A program made the translations under genes and the position numbers. Source: Pelodera strongyloides (lineage: Eukaryota > Nematoda > Chromadorea > Rhabditida > Rhabditidae). Taken from it: a DNA stretch of 64,000 bases. Each line of letters starts with the position of its first letter. Positions within the stretch are counted from its first letter, which is position 1. Under the pieces are notes generated by a model, which saw nothing but the letters and a program-made list of their open reading frames with translations, did not search any database and was not told the DNA's origin. Positions 37,949 to 51,894 of this stretch are shown here, in pieces. The stretch lies in contig JAANDG010000177.1 in NCBI GenBank assembly GCA_036852015.1, positions 184,353 to 248,352 on the forward strand, read 5' to 3'.

Positions 37949-40648
37949 TTTTGAACAGTCCAACGTTCCCTGGTAAAATAAGTCTCGTCAAGATAGTCAA
38001 GCACACTTATTTCATAACTCCAACTTAAACAAATTCGAATGTCGCAAAAAAAAAAGAATTATCGAGAGTCATTGGGATCCTCAGTAAATGAATGCAGAGC
38101 ATAAAATAAGTGAAATGATAGCAGTCGGGATCCTATTGTGCATATTGATATGTGATCAATTTAGCTGATAAATCATAATACCCGAAATGCCTTATCCAAA
38201 TCGAGTTCCTTCTCTGCTTTGGAGGTGATATAGGAGGCTATAATCAGTGGGTCATGAATCTTGTTAATGCAATTTTATTAAGCCTCTACTGCTACACGCC
38301 TAGCCTTGCACTACAGATTTCGTCTATATCGTATTAGAAATACAAGTCAGTATTGAAAAAAGCGTTTGCTTGTTTTGTACAGGTCAACCAATTTTTATAA
38401 GTGTGCCCATTTTTTGGCGTGACCACGACGTGGCACAAATAGTGTTGTTGCATGTACAGCGAAAACCGTTGCAAATTCTCTTTTTTTTCTCGATTCTTCG
38501 GAATGAAGTGGGGATTCGATGGCTTCCAAAGTTTGGGAGAAGCATAATCAACCAGCATACAAAAAAAATCGCTCGGAAATAGAACTCACCAAACTTTGTA
38601 TCTACTGCTTTTGAAAAAAGTTGTATATAGAAAATAAAAATCAGGTTCTCCATATCATTTTTGTGGGGTCTCATCTCATTTCGACATCGTCATTTGTGCT
38701 CTCCCACTTCAGTTTTACACTCTTGTTTATTATAACTAGCTCCATCTTCAATATCTCATTTTAGAGAAATATTAGTGAGCTCGCTGCGGCTTCAGTCTGC
38801 TCTCTTTGAGGTCTTGTGCGGTTTAATACACAGTACCGTAAACTGCGGTATTTGTCCCGTTTATTCTTGCGGACCTGTTTTTTTTCATAATTTGTTCTAT
38901 TACATTAATTTATGACCAATAAATTAGTTCTGATGGATGCATTGTTCGCGCAGTTTCAAGGAGACGGCGTATTTCCTTTCTGTGATGTTTGAGGTTCTCT
39001 GAGGCTGGCTCTGCATTTACCTGCCAAGAATGTGGATGTTTTACAGATTTCGATGAAAGTTAAGATATTTTTCGTCTGATGGTGAGATTCAACGAGCAGA
39101 TCTATTTTTAGCTCTGCTCCACAATAGTCGGGCAACAACTGAGTGGCTAAAGACGCAATTCATATTGTCACACAATTTCAGCTTACATTAAGATTGACCT
39201 ACTTGCAAACATTGATTTTTGTTTACTTCGTTCTTACTTCCTCCCACTGTGCATGTGCCGCACGTCGGGTTCGCTTAGTTCTCCTCTTTCTCACACTCTC
39301 ACCACCCCCATTTCTTTGTAACTCCCCTCTTTCACCAATCTTCTCCTTTGCGCTAATGTCTGGAACTTCCCCTCTCTCTCGGCATTCAGGCGGGCAAATA
39401 ACAACTGCCCCCACAATACCCAAATTCCCTCATTTTTCCATAGCGGTATCCTTAACTACTGGTGGTAAGCATATTTTTCACATCGGATTCTTGCATTGGA
39501 CTTTCCTACTCAACATAGTTTCCTTTCTTTTTATAAGGTGGCTGTGCACATTTGTATATGTTTTGTAGTTTCTGACCACACGTTTGTCTGGAAATATTCC
39601 ATTGAATCACATGAACTAGCTACGTTCAGATAGTTATAATCCCTGTTTGGCCTATATATTCTGTGCCCAAACTCTCATACTGAAAAATTCGAAACTGGAA
39701 CGTTTGTCGCTTCACATTCATGGTTATTCGGGGTCAATTTGGTCGCACTCTAATAACTCGATAGTTTCGGTGCCCTATATCGGACGCCAAACTCACAGTT
39801 GTGTTTGCTTCTCGCAACATACGTGCCTTTCTGCACACTGCGTGTTTTTCGTTACTACTGCTCGTGGTTTCTGAACTACGTTAAATAATTGCTGTGAAAC
39901 AGACCTAAGTTTGTAATTTGGTTTCTCAGTCGTATGATGAGACGTATTAAATAGTTTAAGCGCTGTCATGCAGCATAGTGATTATGTAATTGTCTGATCT
40001 TTGGACGCGCACACCACATTGTGAACTGCTCATTTTTTGACCATTAGTTGTCTAGTCTTATCGCACTCCAATATGTATTTCTAGATCTAACTACACCGAG
40101 ACTGAGCCCAAAAATTTGATTTATTGATCCCCATTCATGTCACCATCAATATTCGATTTATGTTTTTGCAGAGAACTCGGTAGTGCTCTGTGTAATGAAT
40201 ATTTGGATGAAAATTGAATTTTGTTACAGTGTATTATCCGTCGTGCTCTGGTTCTGTTCATTATGTTTCCAGTTAAGAAGTGCCATTTTATTGCTAAAAT
40301 ATTGTCACCATTTTTTAATATTTTGCCAGTAATGTTCAGTGACGTCTTCATGTGGTTGGGGCTATCTTGAAAGTGGAGTGATAAGTGTTCTTGAAACCAT
40401 GTTCTTCGTTTCGAATCTGGACAATTGAACTAAAAATCACCCTGCTAACCGTTAATACTTTATATGTATCTTCTACTTAAACAGCACTCTCTGCTCTCGT
40501 TCATACTGGACTTCGTCTCGATTTCACCTCCACATTTTCCTACAGTAACTTGGTATTGTCATCGCAACGCGTTCTCAAGCTCATCGTCTCTATTCAGAAA
40601 TAATTTTCATGATGTTGCTCTATTTTATTCAAATAATTTAGGATCAAG
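37949..40648. other. Divergent intergenic region between TACC and aspartate aminotransferase
   Basis: No supported exon. It should hold both promoters, since the two genes point away from each other. A pyrimidine-rich tract at about 39280-39380 (CTCTTTCTCACACTCTCACC and following) resembles tracts near 540-590 and 62040-62110. Confidence 0.55.
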
Positions 40649-43383
<2,735 letters not shown>

Positions 43384-44311
43384 ATAACTCTATTACGCAC
43401 GGAAAACTAACAAAGCATTGTGTAAAATAACCACCAACTCTCACATAGAATGTTTTGAACATATTTTTACATTGTTTTAAATTTTAATACGTGTTTTCTT
43501 CAACAACACTGTGAATAGTCTGTGCATATTCCGTTTACTAACTGCCAGCTTTCCCAACTGGCTATTAATGTTTCCTAGGTTCGCATTAAACTGTGAAGTC
43601 CGTAGTAACCTTCGGGTAATCTATGTTTATGTATTACTTGTTCTATGTATTTATTTCATACCATATTGGTAGCAGTAGCAGAGGAAACTATAAATAAATA
43701 GATTTGCAAGTCTTGTCGACCAGAAATTGCAGTTCATGAATACTTCAATATTCCATAAAGAAAGCGTTTTAATTGTTTTCAATGAGTCAAAATTTAAGAA
43801 AACAGAATTGATAGTGCGAAATGGCAATAACAGGGCATTGTGAGCGCGAGCTACCTGCAGTATTGGTTTGCCTGGGTGCGTCTGTGAATTGCGAACCGAA
43901 GCATGTGATATTTGTATAAGTTTCGTTCTGCGCAAATACGGTTGCAATTCGGAGGTGCCACTTCATTAGGATATTCTGCTTCTAAAGCCAAAGTTGACAC
44001 ATCTGCCTGGCACACACAATACCGTCTACCATAAACAAAAGTTGCATTGTGCTGTTTTTGCACCTCAAAATCACACCACTGGGTATATAAGCAAGCATCT
44101 AGCGACACACTTATCCACTTCAGGTTCTTCGCTTTTACCTTTAAACTTGAACAATTCTTTGGAACGCGAAAAGCTCATGCCTTTCTCCAAATATCATTTC
44201 TTAGATTATGAGTTGGTATCATCATCTTTATTGTTGTTATCGATTGTTCATATGAGAAACATCACAAACCGCAGTTTTTTTTTAAACAAGTTGTGAAAAT
44301 TCAGAGAAATA
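43384..44311. other. 3' flank of aspartate aminotransferase and ShKT promoter
   Basis: The first 350 bases hold the 3' untranslated region, with AATAAA near 43695. From about 43990 the sequence is similar to 46800-46930, the upstream region of the second ShKT gene. Confidence 0.6.
43993..44110 (+). promoter_or_regulatory. Promoter block of ShKT gene 1 (TATATAA at 44084)
   Basis: TATATAAGCA at 44084 lies 228 bases before the start codon. Upstream, the 17-base block GTTGACACATCTGCCTG (43993-44009) and an AAACAAA-GTTG...TTTGCAC segment recur in the same order ahead of ShKT gene 2. Conservation between duplicates whose other flanking DNA differs suggests regulatory function. Confidence 0.6.
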
Positions 44312-45586
44312 ATGAATTCCGTCCTCACAATTCTCATCTCGTTTTCCCCTTTTGTGGCGGCGATAATTACAGATCTGAACTGCACGGATGGAACTAACGT
44401 AAGTTTAACACCAGAAAATCATTTTATGCTCAACCACCATTAGCTAGGGTACATACATAAAGCGAACTGTGTCTTCCCTTTTCAGTACGACAAAAGTGCA
44501 TTCATGTGTGACGATATTCAATCGGAGCAATTCTGCGCAACAGCCTTTCCGGCTACCCCGGCACCTGCTCTGGGAGCTGCTGATGACAGGTTAGTTGGTG
44601 TTCGAAGACAAATTAATAAACACTGTTTGTGAACAGGAGTAGAATGCATTGTTAGTACAAAGCGTTCGGCGGAGATAACAGTTACTCTAGGGCTCCCGCT
44701 TGCTTCAAGGATTCCGTGGGACCAAACGAAGATGTGAAAAAGGGAGCGCTCGCTACCTGCCCCAAGACGTGTGCATATTGCTGCCAGTCCGCTGCATATA
44801 CTTGCCCCAACAAGGAATGTGAGTTGCTAATAACCTACAGCAAAGGGAAATGAGCCTTTTGAAACTACGTACAAAGAGTAATTTGATGGCAATTTAGTCC
44901 CCCGGATAACGTGTGCTGAGGTCACCCAACCAATGTGCAAGGATGCAAAGTGGAGACCGATTCTAGCTGAGGACTGCCCAGCTATCTGCGGATTGTGCAA
45001 TGAAGGTACACCAATGCAACAAATTGCAATATTTTTCATGTGTTAAGCCGAAAGTTTTATTGCGTTTGCTATAACACTCTTCAGGTGGATGTGTGGACGC
45101 TGCCATAGAATGTGCAAACGATAGGTCGATCTGTCGTAACATTGACATGCAGGACTTTGTTAAGATCAACTGCCAAAAGACTTGTGGATTTTGCTCCGGA
45201 ATGTGTGAGTAATCTAACCATTTCCTTCAAGCCGAATTACAAAACGAGTTACGTGTATACATTTATTAGGCAAACATGAAACTGAAATAGAAGTGTGATG
45301 AGTACAGTTAAAGAGGAAAGAAAATAAAAAAGTATATTGTACTGATTATAGCTACAACATCTTCATACAACACTGGATTCCCCAACCAGAACTGCAATGA
45401 CCAGAGCACCACGTACGTAAATTTTGTTTTTCATAAGAACAATGGCAGTTGCAGTCATCTGTGGTTGAATTTCCAATATTTGACTTCAGATGTGCGGCCT
45501 GGAACAGGAATGGCTTCTGTTCATCCACGTTCTACACAACAGAAAACAAGAGACAGTACTGCGCGAGGACATGCGGGCTCTGCTAG
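44312..45586 (+). CDS. Secreted multi-ShKT domain protein 1
   Basis: Seven exons (44312-44398, 44486-44589, 44691-44818, 44898-45005, 45085-45204, 45352-45412, 45490-45586) close in phase to 234 aa. An N-terminal signal peptide (MNSVLTILISFSPFVAA) precedes four cysteine-rich ShKT-type modules. Each ends in a C.xxC.xC pattern: TCPKTCAYC, DCPAICGLC, NCQKTCGFC and CARTCGLC. The last three start TCAEV..., GCVDAA... and NCNDQ.... No enzyme domain is attached. ShKT-only secreted proteins are abundant in nematodes and of mostly unknown function, including cuticle and secretory roles. ShK is a fold name here and does not show toxicity. The gene is followed 1.5 kb later by a close duplicate with identical exon lengths. 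Confidence 0.9.
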
Positions 45587-47044
45587 ACTAGATACTTGTA
45601 AGTGAGTTAAATCTTCCTTCAATAGTTGCCCCTTTGACACCTCATCTTAACTTCATCGTGATATCATGTTGCCCAAACTGTTCATGATTTCAGCTGCACG
45701 CCAACTTGCCATCATCACGCCTGTCAACACCAACCTTAGAACATCAAACCACTCTCTGGGATTCTTTTATTGAGACTGACCAACTCAGGGATAATAATAA
45801 TAAATAATTTTTACTTCTTCATCGTGATTTTGTTCGAAGCGCTACGTATTGTTTTACTTGTTAACACACAAACCTTAAACAGATCAATTTATCAAACAAA
45901 ATAATTCAAGCACCTGTAGCTTTGAATCTTATTCCTGACAATTTGGGCAGAAATAAAATATGGTTGAACATTGGGCTGTTACATTGCCGGCAATTGACAA
46001 AACAACTATGGGCGGTTGACTCGTGAAAATTTCGAACTGGACACGCGAGTACAGTCAAGAGTGATTTTGTTTGTAGTCTGCTACCTGGTACATACTGATT
46101 TCGTGAGAAAATTGCTTAGGAAGGCTACTGAGACTCTGATACCATAGCTATGTCTCGGAGTATCTTGCATTGTGAAAGTTCGAGGTGTATGGTTGATCCT
46201 GCTTCCAGGTCCTTGAATATTAGCACGCGATAATCAGTTTGCGTACTGCACCTGATGATAGAAACCCAGGGATGTTGCCAGCACTATCCATAGAAATAAA
46301 CTTTGAAAAAGTATAAGTGAGAAAAGACCCGGTTTCGAAGGTGCACAATGTCAGAGTAAAACGCTTGATATCTTTTGCAGCTTTGTTGTGGACCGAGTCT
46401 TCCCGTCACTGATACTTGAAAAGCATGGCAAATCCGCTAAGGACAGTTTTCATGCAAGCTGCAACGGAATGCAAAACATTTTTTGTATTGTAAGACACAC
46501 CCCGGTGAGGTATGGTATGCAAGTAGAACGCTCATACTGTTAGTGTGCGGAAACATAGAGCTGCAAAAAAGATTATAATTGGTCTGAATATGAAAAATAA
46601 ACACACTACTAGATCGTCGTGGTTGATCGTTCTGTATTAGTTAATTTATGGTCCAAATTAAGTACTTTATCTGTTTTTGTGTTTAACGGCGTGCTCCTCG
46701 CAAGATGGTGGCGGGCGACTTTATTCCTAGCTGCGATGATAATATGGAGTGTGCTACTTTGCAAATAGCGTGGACTCGTCGCTGCAGTTTTCAACGCCTA
46801 AGTTGATACATCTGCCTGAAAAATACACACTAGTGTCTCGAATAAACAAACGTTGAATTTTGCCTTATTTGCACTTCACACGTGCAACTTCTCTTATATA
46901 AGCAGCAATTTGCGACGTACGATTCACAGTTGCTTCTCTGTCTGCACGTACATACTGTATTGTCTTCATATAACTCACTCACGTTCACTACAAATTTCAG
47001 CTTTCATTTATAAAATAAGTTGTGCACCACATTTCAGATAGATA
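45587..47044. other. Spacer between ShKT duplicates
   Basis: The first 200 bases form the 3' flank of gene 1, containing a block shared with the 3' flank of gene 2 (CAACTTGCCATCA, CTGTCAACA, CTCTGGGATT, GACCAACTCAGGGATAATAA). The middle has no supported gene. From about 46800 it is the gene 2 promoter. Confidence 0.65.
46802..46920 (+). promoter_or_regulatory. Promoter block of ShKT gene 2 (TATATAA at 46895)
   Basis: GTTGATACATCTGCCTG (46802-46818), AAACAAACGTTG, TTTGCACTTCACAC and TATATAAGCAGC occur in the same order as before gene 1. The TATA motif is 150 bases from the start codon. Confidence 0.6.
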
Positions 47045-48376
47045 ATGAATTCACTCCTTGTAATTCTAATCTCACTCTCACCCTTGGTATCTGCGGCCAT
47101 AACGGACCTGAACTGCACAGATGGAACAAACGTAAGTTTATGACGAACGTAAACATCCATTGCATATAATATTAGTGCACCAAATTCACAAGGTATCCTT
47201 ATTCAGTACGACAAAAGTGCATTCATGTGTGACGATATTCAACCGGAGGAATTCTGCACAGCAGCGTTTCCTGCTACGCCAGCACCTGCACTGGGAACTG
47301 CTGATGACAGGTACTTTGTAAATGGAAAAAAACTATGGCACATACGGATGATCGTCGCTCGAACAGCGCATTGCGCCCCATTAATTTATATCCTTTCCCG
47401 GGCCGACAAAGTTTTCTCATTAGTAAAAATTTCGTATGCGTAGTAAAAGTACCAAGTCCTTGGACCGGAAGCGAAAAAGTAGCCTAACCCAACAGAATCC
47501 CATTCTTTGTTAACCATGGGTGCACGCTTACTTTTCTAGGGCTCCTGCCTGCTTCAAGGATTCAGTTGGACCGAACGAAGATGTGAAAAATGGAGCGCTC
47601 GCAACCTGCCCTAAGACGTGTGGATACTGTTGTCAGTCCGCAGCGTTTACTTGCCCCAACAAGGAATGTGAGTTGTCTGTGAACGTGCATGCATCTTTGT
47701 ATCAAAAGGACGGAACTCATGAAACGATTTCACCTCTAAGTTGATGACATTTAGTCCCCCGGATTACTTGCTCTGAGGTAACACAGACCATGTGCAAGGA
47801 CGCAAAGTGGAGGCCAATTCTGGCTGAGGATTGCCCAGCTATCTGCGGATTGTGTAATGAAGGTACACCGCATTTAAAACATAGCTATATTGTTTCCGCG
47901 AAACATTGTTTTTTTTGGAAACCATTTGACCTCAATTTAGGTGGATGTGTGGACGCTGCGATTGAATGTGCGAACGATAAGTCGATCTGCCGTAACATTG
48001 ACATGCAGGAATTTGTTAAGGTCAACTGCCAAAAGACTTGCGGTTTTTGCTCGGGATTGTGTGAGTAGTCTTTCCTTCCATCTATTTACATTTCATCACA
48101 TAACAGATTATTTCTATGTCTTTTCAACTAATGAATTGCAGCTACAACAGCTTCGTACAGCACGGGAAACCCCATTCAGAACTGCAACGACCACAGTGCA
48201 TCGTGCGTAACTTTATTCGGAATCAAACAAATTCGACTTGCAGTTATCTGCTGGTTGAATTTCCAATATTTGACTTCAGGTGCTCGGCCTGGAACACGAA
48301 TGGCTTCTGTGCATCCACATTCTACACAACAGAAAACAAGAGAGAGTACTGTGCAAGGACATGCGGTCTCTGCTAG
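47045..48376 (+). CDS. Secreted multi-ShKT domain protein 2
   Basis: Seven exons (47045-47131, 47207-47310, 47540-47667, 47755-47862, 47941-48060, 48142-48202, 48280-48376) have exactly the same seven lengths as in gene 1 and give 234 aa. The signal peptide is MNSLLVILISLSPLVSA. The four ShKT modules are kept, with all cysteines matched to gene 1 (TCPKTCGYC, DCPAICGLC, NCQKTCGFC, CARTCGLC). Differences are scattered substitutions such as a D-to-E change in DFVKINC/EFVKVNC. Introns differ in length, and intron 2 is longer here (229 against 101 bases). The intact frame and matched cysteines show both copies are under constraint. Confidence 0.9.
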
Positions 48377-50377
48377 ACACCTTTGCGCGATAAACACTTG
48401 TAGGTTCAATATTTGCTTAAACGCACTTATTCTTTTTATCATTATCGTATATTGCACAAACAACTGTTCTTGCTTCCAGCTGCCAACTTGCCATCACTCC
48501 TGTCAACATCAAACCACACTCTGGGATTATTTTATTTATTTTAACGAGTCTGACCAACTCAGGGATAATAAAGCATTTTATTGAATTATCGTGATTGTTA
48601 CGTGACATTTCAGTTTTCGAGGTGATTGCAGAAAAGTAGCATTCAAAAATACATTGCGCTCAATGGTTTATCATCAGTCAGCAAACAACTTGGTCAACTG
48701 CTAGTACTTCAACTGGATATACACTAACAGCGCATAATCGCAAGTGAAGCTTTGGAGCATCTTATGAGGGAAAAAAACAACGGCATATTTATGAACTTGC
48801 ATCAAAATATTGCTAAAGTGGCCTAGTTCTAAAGATTTAGATAAACGTAAACCAAAATTGAAAAACACAAAAGATTAACGTTTCCCTGAGCAGGATTTAT
48901 GTATCAAACCCCATTTATTTATTTTTATCTTGAAAACTATACTTATACGTGAAGAAAAATCTCGGTTATTCTGACAACCAGACGTGTATATATATATGAC
49001 GGACAGCAGTTTTTCTTTTTTTAGATGTACACGGAGATATGCATCCCAAAACAGAAGTGACATTTTGTCTCTCTGGAGGCATAGGTTTGGACACTTCCAA
49101 ATAACACCTTCTTGGAGAGGAAATTTTTTTTCAACGCTCACGTTTGTAACATTTCGCAAGCAATCTAGATATACGACCATGTCCCGCCATGATGTTTTTT
49201 TGAGATTACTATTTTTGTGACCAAGACCACCCAGGTTTTTAATTTCCTGAGAGGACTTGGTATTGCCAGGCCATTTTGTCTTTTTTTGTACATCATTCCG
49301 ATGTGCCCTTATGGAATCTTTTTACAAGAATCAATTAAATTGAGAGCGACGAGATTGAAAAACACATCCGAAATCTCAAAGATGCAAGCTTAAATGCTTT
49401 TCATAGTTCCGCAAAATAAACCATCGCTTACAATGGAGCGCATTACTTGCAATAAGCGTAAGCTGCCATATATGTAGAATCACCGCTCGCCATGTAATAT
49501 AACACTGTTTTTGGGTCCACAACAAATTGTGCCGTATCATTTCTCTCAGTCACTACGCCACAAAAATGATAGCACAAACAAGTAGACATGGAACAACATT
49601 ATTCGCTTAATCTAATTGTTACTTGGACTATCGATGTTTTAGAAGTGTTTTTCATTTGTGCTAACCTAATTTGGCTATTGGAGAGTCTACTTGTTGATTT
49701 CGTTTCCTACGGAGAGTGTTTCCCAAAGTGTACTTAGTTGCGGAACACCAATATGTATAAGAAAACCAATCATCTATTTTTTTGTTATTACTTATCCTTA
49801 GTGAATTAAATTCAAAAAGTTTAAAGCAAGGGTGCACCACCCGGTACCACCCAGCATCGCAGCTGCATACAAAAAAGGATGAAAACACCTATTTTGAGAC
49901 AATTAGCAGCTGTAGAATTCAGACTTTTTGTGTGTATGAAGCAAGGGCACCATTTAAATAATTCGGTTTTCTTTAAAACTGCACTTGCCAACTGTGTTGC
50001 AGCTGCATTTCGGCGTACCATTTCCTGGAGTATAAATACAATGGATGAGAGGACAAGCCTTACAGTTGAACCATTAGGAACCCGATCGCTGTTATTGCAG
50101 TTCACATATAGACAGGCAAGTTTCCTAAGGTCTATGAGGTGTTTAAGAAAGGGTCTCTATCATCACAAGGTAAATGAAAAGTATAAGTTCAGCTAGTTTT
50201 GTTCGCTTCCTTGGTACGTCGCACCAGGGCAGTAAGATCTAACACAAGCTTGTTGCTGACATCGTTGGAAAGTGAGTAGGAGAATCTAGTGGCCCTATTT
50301 CGTTTCCTCTACGTGCACCGTGCTTAGTTTCAGATCAACTATATGTATTATTTATTGCTAAGAGTATGCAAGTTAAA

Positions 50378-50730
50378 GGTATCAGCTCACCTTAAATTGT
50401 GTCTGTTTTTTTTGTTTCTTTATTTTCTATAAGGGATAATAAAAATTTGGAATAGAAAAAGTAGTGTTCAATTTCAATACTCACGAAGATATTGGGTGAT
50501 AAAGTGGTGGATTGATCGGGCCGAAATGCAAAAAGGGCAATTATCCTATACAAACAAGTCAGGACAATTGCCCTTTTTGCATTTCGGCCTGATCAATCCA
50601 CCACTTTATCACCCAATATCTTCGTGAGTATTGAAATTCAACACTACTTTTTCTATTCCAAATTTTTACTATCCCTTATAGAAAATAAAGAAACAAAAAA
50701 AACAGACACAATTTAAGGTGAGCTGATCCC
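50378..50730. mobile_element. 353-bp near-perfect palindrome (foldback element)
   Basis: The arm 50378-50547 and the reverse complement of 50561-50730 match with only about five mismatches, around a 13-base centre. The ends are GGTATCAGCTCACC and, reverse-complemented, GGGATCAGCTCACC. There is no coding content. It fits a foldback or palindromic MITE; clear target duplications are not evident. Transcription through it would give a long, nearly perfect hairpin RNA. Confidence 0.9.
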
Positions 50731-51648
50731 TAGTTTAGGAGCACTTGCACAGTGTTGTTTTGTGTGGTTGATATATAATGGATACGTCAGGCTGGGTCCT
50801 ATTGATGGCACAGCACTGTTGTAATATGGGACCAACTGGACCCATGCAACTTTGCCCCGTTCCACAGCAAAGACCGCCCAATCTACCAATTGCCCATTTT
50901 TTATTACTTGCAGATATTTGTAGCGTATTTAAAAAAATCCATATAAAGAATAATTATTACAAATTACAGATAATTTCAGCTTCAGGTTTCCAATAGGGAT
51001 CATCAAAAATTCCGTCCGTGAGCAAAACATTTTTTATGAAACGGTAGACCTTGACGACCATAGCATTGAACATAAATCTAACCCATTGCATATTTCAATT
51101 ATGTGTTGTTATCTCTCGAAAGGCTTCGAGCAACAACTGCTTCATTGTATTTAGAGTTTCGTGTTTTGCATTGTAACGTCTGTTCACTGAGCGTCAAAAA
51201 GAACTTACATAAACCAATAACGTAATGTGTCCGTGGACTTTGTTCTTCATACCCATTCCACATAATTCGTTAATAATCGTATTCCGGATGGCTAGCGATC
51301 CGTCAAATTATGATGTATTGCTAGACGACTTCTTTAACATCGCCAATTCAGATGATCGTTTGATTGATGGACTCCTAAGAATATTTCCTCCCTATTTTCA
51401 GAATTTCGTAGTTCACATAGGTTAGCTAAGCCGATTATTTCTTACGCTATCATGAAAATGACAGAGACTTCGACTATTTCAAAACAACTCAGTGTATGGA
51501 ACTAGTGTCATTTGCACACAGCGCTGACATATGACAACATGCGCAAAACGATGCAGCAAATAATATATTTGTCTTTGTTTCTTTCAGTAGACTGAGATTT
51601 AACCAATGACTCCCTATTTCAACGACGTCATGCAGTACACTCCATCCA

Positions 51649-51894
51649 TTAAGACGAGGTTTTAACTGTAAAATCGAACAAGTAGTGCTTTCTACCTATC
51701 ATTAATCGAATAAGGAAAACATCCGGTGGAAATATATGGGATACGAAGAGTGTTAGTGATTCCGCATTCCAGCCACTGACTGCAAAGCTACCTGGAACTA
51801 TATTTGTAATATATGGTAAATTAAGATCCAATACTTTTAATGTTTGCAGAGTGTTTTGATTTGAAAGTTCACTGACAAGACAATTTTCCATCAA
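51649..51894 (-). pseudogene. Leucine-rich-repeat-like fragment (doubtful)
   Basis: An 81-aa minus-strand open frame contains NTLQTLKVLDLNLPYITNI followed by VPGSFAV, which resembles one extracellular leucine-rich repeat (LxxLxxLxLxxNxIxxIxxGxF). The regions upstream and downstream in the same frame contain stops, and I could not build flanking exons. It may be a gene relic, one exon of an unrecognised gene, or chance. Confidence 0.25.

Noticed and set aside
51225..51425. 66-aa open frame beginning MCPWTLFF
   Set aside because: It has an acidic, plausible-looking middle, but I found no partner exons and no domain.
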